DNA from: DASQUK01 sp046723645
GTDB taxonomy: Bacteria > Actinomycetota > Acidimicrobiia > Acidimicrobiales > VFJN01
DNA length: 9,933 nt
Direction: 5' to 3'
NCBI GenBank assembly: GCA_046723645.1
Contig: JBKOUY010000082.1
Location: 1-9,933, forward strand
In this document: positions 5,296 to 9,933 of the stretch, one piece after another
How positions within the stretch are numbered: the stretch's first letter is position 1
Layout of the letters: every line of letters starts with the position of its first letter
Notes under the pieces: generated by a model
Told to the model about the DNA's origin: nothing
Databases searched by the model: none
Seen by the model: only the letters and a program-made list of their open reading frames with translations
Translations under genes and position numbers: made by a program

Positions 5296-6624
5296 GTGCC
5301 ATCCGGGTCCCGTCGTCTCGCGCTCGTCGCCGCCGTGGTCGCCCTCGGCTCGGGCGTGGTCGTCTGGTCGCCGGTGGCCAGCGGGGCAGACGAGCCCGAC
5401 CCGGCCAAGACCGAGCGGGAACGGGACGCGGTCCGGTCGCAGAGCGCCGAGGTCGACATGCAGGTCGACGCCCTCCAGGCCAAGGACGCCGAGGTCCAGG
5501 CGGCGCTGACCGAGCTCGAGGCCAACGTGGCCACCCAGCAGGCCGAGCTCGACGAGGCCGAGCGGGCGCACGGGGAGGCCGAGGCCGACCTGGCGGCGGC
5601 GATCCAGGCGGTCGCCGAGGCCCAGCGGCGGATCGACGACCTGAACCGCCGCGCCGACGAGCTGGTCGTCCAGTCGTTCGTCAACCCGCCGGTCGACAAT
5701 GCCCTCGACGCGTTCCGTGCGGACTCGCTTTCCGACGCTGCGATCAAGCAGGCGATGATCGAGATCCAGGCCGACACCGACGCCGACGTGCTCGACCAGC
5801 TCGACGAGGCCCACGAGGACATGGAGGTCGAGCAGGCCAACAAGACCGCCGCGGAGGCGGCTGCGCAGGAGCGCAAGGACGAGGCCGCCCAGGAGCTCGC
5901 CGACGTGGAGGCCGCGCTCGCCCAGCAGCAGGCGTTCGCCGCCGACCTCGAGGAGCGGCTCAACGCCAAGCTGGCCGAGGCCGAGTCGCTCAAGGAGTTC
6001 GACCGGGCGCTGTCGGAACGCCTCGTGCGGGAGCAGGCCGAGGTCGCCCGCCGGCTTCGCGCCATGCAGGAGGCCGCCGAACGACAGCGCCGGGCGCGGG
6101 AGGCGGCGGCGCGGGCGGCCGCGGCCGCCGCCAACCGGCCCCCGCCGCCGGCATCCGACTCGCCGCCGCGCATCCCGGCAGTGGACCCGCCGGCGTCGGT
6201 CGTGTCCCCCGCCCCCGGCGGACTCGCGACGGTCACCTGCCCGCACGGTGGGTCCATCACGGTCGCAGCCTCGATCGCCGACAACGTCCAGGCGCTCCTC
6301 AATGCCGCGGCCCGCGATGGTGTGTCGCTGTGTGCCCGGAGCGGATACCGCAGCCCGGAGCAGCAGATCGAACTGCGGCGCCAGAATTGCGGTTCGTCCA
6401 ACTACGCCATCTACTACATGCCGGCGTCACAGTGCTCGCCACCGACCGCCCGCCCCGGCAGCTCCATGCACGAGCGGGGGCTGGCCATCGACTTCAGCTG
6501 CAACGGTGGTGGCGCCATCCGCTACGGCAACGAGTGCTGGAACTGGCTGGCGGCCCACGCCGACGAGTACGGCCTGTACAACCTCCCCAGCGAGCCCTGG
6601 CACTGGTCGACCACCGGCAGGTAG
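5296..6624 (+). CDS. Peptidase D: secreted coiled-coil M15 (VanY-type) D-Ala-D-Ala carboxypeptidase-like protein
   Basis: The protein has 442 residues from GTG 5296, chosen because AGGGAAG lies just upstream, a signal peptide follows at once (SRRLALVAAVVALGSG, cleavage near VASGA at 27-31), and the in-frame TTG at 5254 would lie almost at the predicted transcription start. The mature protein has coiled coil at about 38-120, the hinge VVQSFVNPPVDNAL (124-137), coiled coil at 145-280, a Pro-rich linker (281-308, the longest in the array) and an M15 domain (about 312-442). Zinc ligands His392, Asp399 and His436 and catalytic Glu433 are present. Cysteines are at 315, 346, 365, 380, 402 and 414. 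The loop after the second cysteine (CARSGYRSP) has one residue more than the CGGGYRDP of A and C. It has its own promoter-like block and ends 12 bases before the convergent SDR gene. The predicted job is trimming peptidoglycan stem peptides; the coiled coil may regulate access to the active site. Confidence 0.92.
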   Translation: MPSGSRRLALVAAVVALGSGVVVWSPVASGADEPDPAKTERERDAVRSQSAEVDMQVDALQAKDAEVQAALTELEANVATQQAELDEAERAHGEAEADLAAAIQAVAEAQRRIDDLNRRADELVVQSFVNPPVDNALDAFRADSLSDAAIKQAMIEIQADTDADVLDQLDEAHEDMEVEQANKTAAEAAAQERKDEAAQELADVEAALAQQQAFAADLEERLNAKLAEAESLKEFDRALSERLVREQAEVARRLRAMQEAAERQRRAREAAARAAAAAANRPPPPASDSPPRIPAVDPPASVVSPAPGGLATVTCPHGGSITVAASIADNVQALLNAAARDGVSLCARSGYRSPEQQIELRRQNCGSSNYAIYYMPASQCSPPTARPGSSMHERGLAIDFSCNGGGAIRYGNECWNWLAAHADEYGLYNLPSEPWHWSTTGR

Positions 6625-6627
6625 GCC

Positions 6628-6643
6628 GGGGTCTCGTCACCCC
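6628..6643. terminator. Weak hairpin between convergent genes
   Basis: GGGGT (6628-6632) and ACCCC (6639-6643) can pair around a six-base loop at the meeting point of peptidase D and the SDR gene. The stem has only five pairs, overlaps the end of the SDR reading frame and has no T-run, so a role as a shared terminator is uncertain. Confidence 0.2.
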
Positions 6644-7683
6644 TTCTGGTCGCGTACGACGGCGGGGGAGTGGCGGAAGAAGCCCTCGACGTCCCGCTCG
6701 TAGCGGTAGGGGGCGCGATCGGCCCGGCCGAGGGAGCCGCGTAGGCGCGCGGCCTCGGCGAACGAGCGCACGGCGCCCGCCGAGGTGGTCTTGTAGTCGA
6801 ACCCGGCCTGCTTGAGGCGCCGGTTGTCCGCCCCGCGGCCGTAGGTCAGCAGCTCGATCAGCTCGGGCGGCAGGTCCACACCGAGCCTGGCCAGCGCCGG
6901 CGCGTAGAGGCGGCGGCCGAAGGGCGGCAGGGGCACTATGCGCTTGCCGCAGATCGCGGCCACCTCGCTCCAGGGCAACAGCCCGTCCCCGGCCACGTTG
7001 AAGACGCCGCCGAGCCGGCGGTCGAGCACGAACATGATGGCCCGCACCACGTCGTCCTCGTGGACGAACTGCAGCCTGGGGTCGAAGCCGAAGACCGCCG
7101 GCACCAGCGGGAGCCCCAGCGTCCGGGTGATCGGGGTGACGATGTCGGACCCGAGCACGTTCGAGAACCGCAGCGTCGTGACCGCCACCTGGGGGTTGTC
7201 GATGGCGTAGTCGCGTACGTACGCCTCGACCTCGATGAGCGAACGCTCGACGCGGTGCCGGGGCGAGGACGAGCGGGGCGTGTCTTCGGAGAACCAGACG
7301 GGATCGCGGTACGTCGAGCCGTAGACGAGCGTCGAGGATTTCAAGACCACGTCGGTCACGCGGCTCTCGGGCTGGCTGGCGGCCGCGAACAGGTTCATGG
7401 TGCCGATGACGTTGGTCTCGTGGACCTGGCGGCTCGAGGCGCGGGTCGAGTCGACCACGAGGAAGGTGTGCAGGATCGTGTCCACCTGGGTGGCCCGCAC
7501 GATGCGCGACAGGATGGAGTAGCCCTCGTCGGTGCGCACGTACTCCGTCCGCTCGAGCTCGACGGTGGGCTCGCGCGTGTCGAGCCCGACGATCACGTCG
7601 ACGCCGGGGTCGGCCTCGAGCGCCTGGGCCACGCGGCCGCCCCAGAAGCTGCCGAGCCCCGTCACCAGCACGCGCCGTCCCAT
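6637..7683 (-). CDS. NAD-dependent epimerase/dehydratase (extended SDR) family protein
   Basis: The protein has 348 residues from ATG 7683. The Rossmann start VLVTGLGSFWGG (5-16) holds the glycine-rich dinucleotide loop, and Asp35 ends the second strand (VIVGLD), which favours NAD(H). The usual SDR run follows: VDTILHT (67-73), HETNVIGTMNLFAAA (88-102), VVLKSSTLVYGS (112-123), and TTLRFSNVLGSD (169-180) for the substrate side. The catalytic YxxxK is not visible: the matching region reads SPRHRVERSLIEVE (140-153), so classical dehydrogenase or epimerase chemistry is doubtful. The gene lies 27 bases downstream of the acyltransferase on the same strand, with GAGGGA in the gap as a possible but distant ribosome binding site. 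From memory, this resembles Rv0501 (named galE2) beside acyltransferase Rv0502 in M. tuberculosis, which suggests a lipid or envelope role. The true substrate is unknown and the galE2 name should not be taken as a function. Confidence 0.88.
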   Translation of the reverse strand: MGRRVLVTGLGSFWGGRVAQALEADPGVDVIVGLDTREPTVELERTEYVRTDEGYSILSRIVRATQVDTILHTFLVVDSTRASSRQVHETNVIGTMNLFAAASQPESRVTDVVLKSSTLVYGSTYRDPVWFSEDTPRSSSPRHRVERSLIEVEAYVRDYAIDNPQVAVTTLRFSNVLGSDIVTPITRTLGLPLVPAVFGFDPRLQFVHEDDVVRAIMFVLDRRLGGVFNVAGDGLLPWSEVAAICGKRIVPLPPFGRRLYAPALARLGVDLPPELIELLTYGRGADNRRLKQAGFDYKTTSAGAVRSFAEAARLRGSLGRADRAPYRYERDVEGFFRHSPAVVRDQKG

Positions 7684-7710
7684 CGCGTTCGCCGTTCCCT
7701 CGTTCCGGCC

Positions 7711-8796
7711 CTAGCCCGACCAGACGCCGCGGCGCTTGCGCAGCATGTCGTGGACCGCTTCTTGGACGGTCTGGCGGATCTGCTCGGACGCGTCCATGAC
7801 GCGGCTGCGGGAGTATCGGGGCTGTTCGGGCGGCACGTCGAAGCGGACCGGCTCGAGCACCCGGATGCGGATCTTGGCCGGGAACGGCACGACGATGCCC
7901 AGCGGCCCGAGCAACAGCATGTTCGCGGTGACCGGGAAGTAGGGGACGCGCAGGGCCCGGGCCAGCATCGGCAGCGTGAACAAGGTCGGCATCGTCTCCT
8001 CGCTGCCGATGATGGCCATGGGGATGATCGGCACCCCCGAACGCATGGCGATCTGCACGAACCCGCCCCGCCCGAAGCGGCGAAGCTGGTAGCGCTCGGC
8101 GTAGGTCTTGCCGGGGCCCTTGGTGCCCTCGGGGAAGACCATCACGAGTTGCTGCTGCTCGCGGAGCAGGCGGTAGGCGTTGTCGGGGTGGGCCTGGACG
8201 CCGCCCAGGCGCGACCAGCCCACGTTGACCACCGGCACCCGCTTGAAGATCTGGTCGGCCAGGCCGTAAACGGGTCGCCCGAGGTCGCGCTCGATGCCGT
8301 GCATGATCGAGGGCGCGTCGGTCGGAATGGCGCCGGCATGGTTGGCCACCATGAGGGCGCCGCCCTCGGTGGGGATCTTGTCGAAGCCCTCCCACTCGAC
8401 CCGGAACCAGTGGTCGTAGATGGGGTCGTAGATCTTGCGGACCAGCTCACGGAGGTGCTCGGAGCGGCCCCACTCGTCCACGTCGGACAGCCGGGGATCG
8501 TCGAGCGCCGGGGTGGCCGGGGCGGTGTCGGTCGGCCGGGCTTCGCCGGACTTGTCAGACGTGCCGGTCTTGCGGTCCGTGGGCTCCGGCTCCCCCGCCT
8601 CGGGCTGGGGTGCCGCGGTCTCCGGACCGGCACCGTCGCCATTCCTCGCCTGGGTGGCCTGCTCGGCGGCGGGGTGCTTGTTCTCAGCGGCCCGGTGCTC
8701 GTGTTCGGCGGTCGAGGGCACGGCCACGAGCTTGCGGGGGTTCCGGGTCGTGCGGGCCTTGCGCCTCGACGACGAGGACGACTGGCGCGGCGGCAT
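7711..8796 (-). CDS. PlsC-like lysophospholipid/glycerolipid acyltransferase family protein
   Basis: The protein has 361 residues from ATG 8796. Residues 1-97 are low-complexity and rich in Ser, Arg, Ala, Pro and Glu, probably disordered, with a basic first 20 residues. The acyltransferase domain follows (about 115-325). The His-containing motif is NHAGAIPTD (152-160), wider than the NHx4D of standard PlsC and closer to the NH-x-G-x-x-P-x-D form of bacterial MGAT/DGAT-like members of the LPLAT superfamily. The FPEGTKG block (221-227) would bind the acceptor phosphate or hydroxyl, and VPIIPMAIIG (255-264) is the later Pro motif. Such enzymes transfer an acyl group from acyl-CoA or acyl-ACP to a lipid alcohol at the inner face of the membrane. 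It is the first gene of a two-gene minus-strand unit with the SDR. No Shine-Dalgarno is seen; a TAGCAT nine bases before the ATG would fit leaderless transcription. The acceptor lipid cannot be told. Confidence 0.9.
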   Translation of the reverse strand: MPPRQSSSSSRRKARTTRNPRKLVAVPSTAEHEHRAAENKHPAAEQATQARNGDGAGPETAAPQPEAGEPEPTDRKTGTSDKSGEARPTDTAPATPALDDPRLSDVDEWGRSEHLRELVRKIYDPIYDHWFRVEWEGFDKIPTEGGALMVANHAGAIPTDAPSIMHGIERDLGRPVYGLADQIFKRVPVVNVGWSRLGGVQAHPDNAYRLLREQQQLVMVFPEGTKGPGKTYAERYQLRRFGRGGFVQIAMRSGVPIIPMAIIGSEETMPTLFTLPMLARALRVPYFPVTANMLLLGPLGIVVPFPAKIRIRVLEPVRFDVPPEQPRYSRSRVMDASEQIRQTVQEAVHDMLRKRRGVWSG

Positions 8797-8849
8797 GGGG
8801 GCCCATGCTAGGCCCGTTGTTTGTCACATGGCGCGGGCACGATGGGCGG

Positions 8850-9158
8850 GTGGAACCGACGTCGCTGCGCTTCGCCCGGATCGCCCGGTCGCTCACCCAG
8901 GCGGCCCGGCGCCAGGGCGTGCGCCCGCCGACGTTCCGCAGCCCGCCGCGGCGGGTGGGGTTGACCCGGACGATCCAGCGGCGCCGCGATGGCGGCGCCA
9001 CCGTGGCGGTCGTTCTGCGGGGCCGGCCCTGGCCGGCGGTGGTGGCCGACATGATCGAGGGTGTCGTCACTCACAACGGCCTGACCGGCGCGAGGGCTGA
9101 CCGGCTGCGGACGGCCCTGTGGGCCGCCGTGGCCGACGCGCTCGACCAGGCGGCGTGA
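8850..9158 (+). CDS. Small conserved-looking hypothetical protein
   Basis: The product has 102 residues from GTG 8850, or 117 from the in-frame ATG 8805; neither has a clear ribosome binding site, and the GTG is favoured because residues before it (LFVTWRGHDGR) look like read-through of the divergent promoter region. I do not recognise the family. The N-terminal half is strongly basic (RFARIARSLTQAARRQG, then RSPPRRVGLTRTIQRRR), the middle is a strand-like TVAVVLRGRPWPAVVADMIEG (51-71), and the C-terminal part is a likely helix (LRTALWAAVADALDQ, 86-100). There is no signal peptide, membrane segment or metal motif. Codon use with strong third-position GC, and the antisense alternatives having no family signature, support this as a real gene. 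It is transcribed away from the acyltransferase, with 53 bases between starts, so the two probably share a divergent promoter region. Confidence 0.65.
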   Translation: MEPTSLRFARIARSLTQAARRQGVRPPTFRSPPRRVGLTRTIQRRRDGGATVAVVLRGRPWPAVVADMIEGVVTHNGLTGARADRLRTALWAAVADALDQAA

Positions 9159-9184
9159 GCGATGACTTTCGCCGGCACCCGCCG

Positions 9185-9200
9185 TCTACATGCGCGTAGA
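9185..9200. promoter_or_regulatory. Imperfect dyad just upstream of the VOC gene
   Basis: TCTACATGCGCGTAGA has perfect five-base arms (TCTAC / GTAGA) and matches a full palindrome at six of eight half-site positions. It ends three bases before the ribosome binding site and could be an operator or a small leader hairpin. No regulator gene is visible nearby. Confidence 0.35.
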
Positions 9201-9202
9201 AC

Positions 9203-9210
9203 AGGGAGGA
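9203..9210 (+). promoter_or_regulatory. Strong ribosome binding site of the VOC gene
   Basis: AGGGAGGA lies four bases before GTG 9215 and seven before GTG 9218. It is the best Shine-Dalgarno match in the window and fixes the start of the VOC protein to one of these two codons. Confidence 0.8.
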
Positions 9211-9214
9211 CGTC

Positions 9215-9655
9215 GTGGTGTCTAACTCGACCGAAGCTGGGATTCTTGCTCGATCCGCAGTGGCGACCCGCCTACCGGCGCAGGACTTGGAGCGGGCGCG
9301 ACGCTTCTACGCCGAGAAGCTCGGGCTCGAACCGATCGAGGAACGAGAGGGCGGGCTCCGCTACGAGTGCGGGGGAGTGGTGTTCGCCCTGTTCGCGTCG
9401 GCAGGGGCGCCGTCGGGTGCCCACACCCAGATGGGCTGGGAGGTCGACGACATCGACGCCACCGTGGCGGAGCTTCGGGCTCGCGGCGTCGTGTTCGAGG
9501 AATACGACTTCCCCGGAATGAAGACCGTGGATGGCATCGCCGAGATCGAGGGCAACTACCCGTCGAAAGGAACTGGCGAGCGAGCCGTCTGGTTCCACGA
9601 CAGCGAGGGCAACCTGCTCGGCATCGGCGAGCCCGTGGGACCCAAGGCGGGGTGA
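9215..9655 (+). CDS. VOC (glyoxalase/bleomycin-resistance/dioxygenase fold) family protein
   Basis: The protein has 146 residues from GTG 9215 (or 145 from GTG 9218). It shows the paired beta-alpha-beta-beta-beta modules of VOC proteins: module one with SAVATRLPAQDLERARRFYAEKLGLEP (14-40) and the strands LRYECGGVVFALF (48-60); module two with TQMGWEVDDIDATVAELRARGV (71-92) and the closing strands AVWFHDSEGNLLGIGEP (124-140). That is a single-domain length. Family members bind a metal and act on small molecules (isomerisation, dioxygenation, fosfomycin or bleomycin resistance). The usual first-strand His/Gln metal ligand is not evident (VATRLP); Glu139 sits where the final Glu ligand is normally found, and His70 could be another. 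Metal binding is therefore uncertain. It is a cytoplasmic soluble protein without a signal peptide. It stands alone, 56 bases after the small hypothetical gene, with a dyad before its ribosome binding site. Substrate unknown. Confidence 0.88.
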   Translation: MVSNSTEAGILARSAVATRLPAQDLERARRFYAEKLGLEPIEEREGGLRYECGGVVFALFASAGAPSGAHTQMGWEVDDIDATVAELRARGVVFEEYDFPGMKTVDGIAEIEGNYPSKGTGERAVWFHDSEGNLLGIGEPVGPKAG

Positions 9656-9715
9656 ACCAGTCCCATCGACCGTGACCCGTTAGCCGAACCGCCGTCGGAC
9701 CTACGGTTGCGTCCA

Positions 9716-9933
9716 ATGCGTTCGACACGGATGCTGGTCGGCCGGCTGCTCGTCGACGGTGATCTGGTCAGCCTGGGCTACGCCGACGTGTTCGTCGTGG
9801 TCCGCGAGGGCGAGTCGGGCCCGGGCCCCAACGACTGGGAGGTCACGGTGCGCACGCCCTCGGCACACCCGCTCGAGCCGGGACTCCACGTCCTCGAGCT
9901 CGACGCCCTCGACGGCTCCCGGCTGTCCGGCCG
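9716..9933 (+). CDS. Hypothetical protein, N-terminal part (runs off the right edge)
   Basis: The frame is open without a stop from ATG 9716 to the window end, giving at least 72 residues. It starts MRSTRMLVGRLLVDGDLV and has strand-like runs (DVFVVVREG, 24-32; WEVTVRTPS, 41-49; GLHVLELDALDG, 56-67). I recognise no family. It has no signal peptide. Third codon positions are almost all G or C, as in the neighbouring real genes. No Shine-Dalgarno precedes the ATG, but TACGGT (9702-9707) lies eight bases before it, which would suit a -10 with a leaderless transcript; the -35 region is not convincing. It follows the VOC gene by 60 bases on the same strand. The product could equally be longer if an upstream start were used, but TAG and TGA codons nearby make that unlikely. 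Confidence 0.6.
   Translation, partial: MRSTRMLVGRLLVDGDLVSLGYADVFVVVREGESGPGPNDWEVTVRTPSAHPLEPGLHVLELDALDGSRLSG

Noticed and set aside
473..6624. Toxin, immunity or phage lysis cassette reading of the peptidase array
   Set aside because: All copies have Sec signal peptides and host-like codon use; no holin, immunity, integrase or phage structural gene lies nearby.
6494..8395. Long minus-strand open frame of 633 residues across the SDR and acyltransferase genes
   Set aside because: It is an Arg/Gly/Pro-rich shadow caused by high third-position GC; the other minus-strand frames carry clear domains.
7060..8811. Long plus-strand open frame of 583 residues opposite the SDR and acyltransferase genes
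   Set aside because: It is a His/Asp/Gly-rich antisense shadow with no recognisable domain.

Overview
The window is very GC-rich, uses GTG and TTG starts, and carries families typical of high-GC Actinomycetota. The protein style (secreted coiled-coil M15 peptidases, and an acyltransferase next to an NAD-epimerase-like protein as in mycobacteria) suggests an actinobacterium, perhaps Acidimicrobiia. That placement is inference; there is no rRNA or other marker gene here.

Layout. Bases 1-377 (minus) hold the N-terminal part of a crotonase-fold protein. Bases 473-6624 (plus) hold the main feature: four paralogous secreted proteins, called A-D here. A is 473-1771, B 2620-3876, C 3873-5099 and D 5296-6624. 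Each has a signal peptide, a PcsB/EnvC-like coiled-coil region with a conserved FVNPP-type hinge, an Ala/Pro linker and a C-terminal VanY-type M15 zinc peptidase domain. A DUF1345 membrane protein (1818-2501) sits between A and B. Bases 6637-8796 (minus) hold an acyltransferase followed by an extended-SDR protein, a pair that resembles Rv0502/Rv0501 of Mycobacterium tuberculosis. Bases 8850-9158 (plus) hold a small hypothetical protein, 9215-9655 (plus) a VOC/glyoxalase-fold protein, and 9716 to the window edge (plus) an incomplete unknown ORF.

How the array seems to work. A, B and D are each preceded by a near-identical promoter-like block: an nTGACA-like -35, a 17-18 bp spacer, and a -10 embedded in TTCRTTASATTC. 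C has no such block and overlaps the B stop codon as GTGA, so B-C look like one transcription unit. These promoters place the starts of A and D downstream of the longest possible reading frames. B, C and D keep all zinc-site residues. A has lost one zinc-ligand His (EPWPW instead of EPWHW) and carries a pair of compensating frameshifts in its coiled coil, so it looks like a degenerate or repurposed copy, unless sequencing errors explain it. B lacks a cysteine pair that the other three share, which points to a second disulfide in A, C and D.

The most notable item is this tandem expansion of coiled-coil M15 cell-wall peptidases under a repeated promoter. The flanking genes look like ordinary lipid and housekeeping metabolism. 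No tRNA, rRNA, CRISPR array or insertion sequence was seen, and no stretch over 300 bases lacks a gene.
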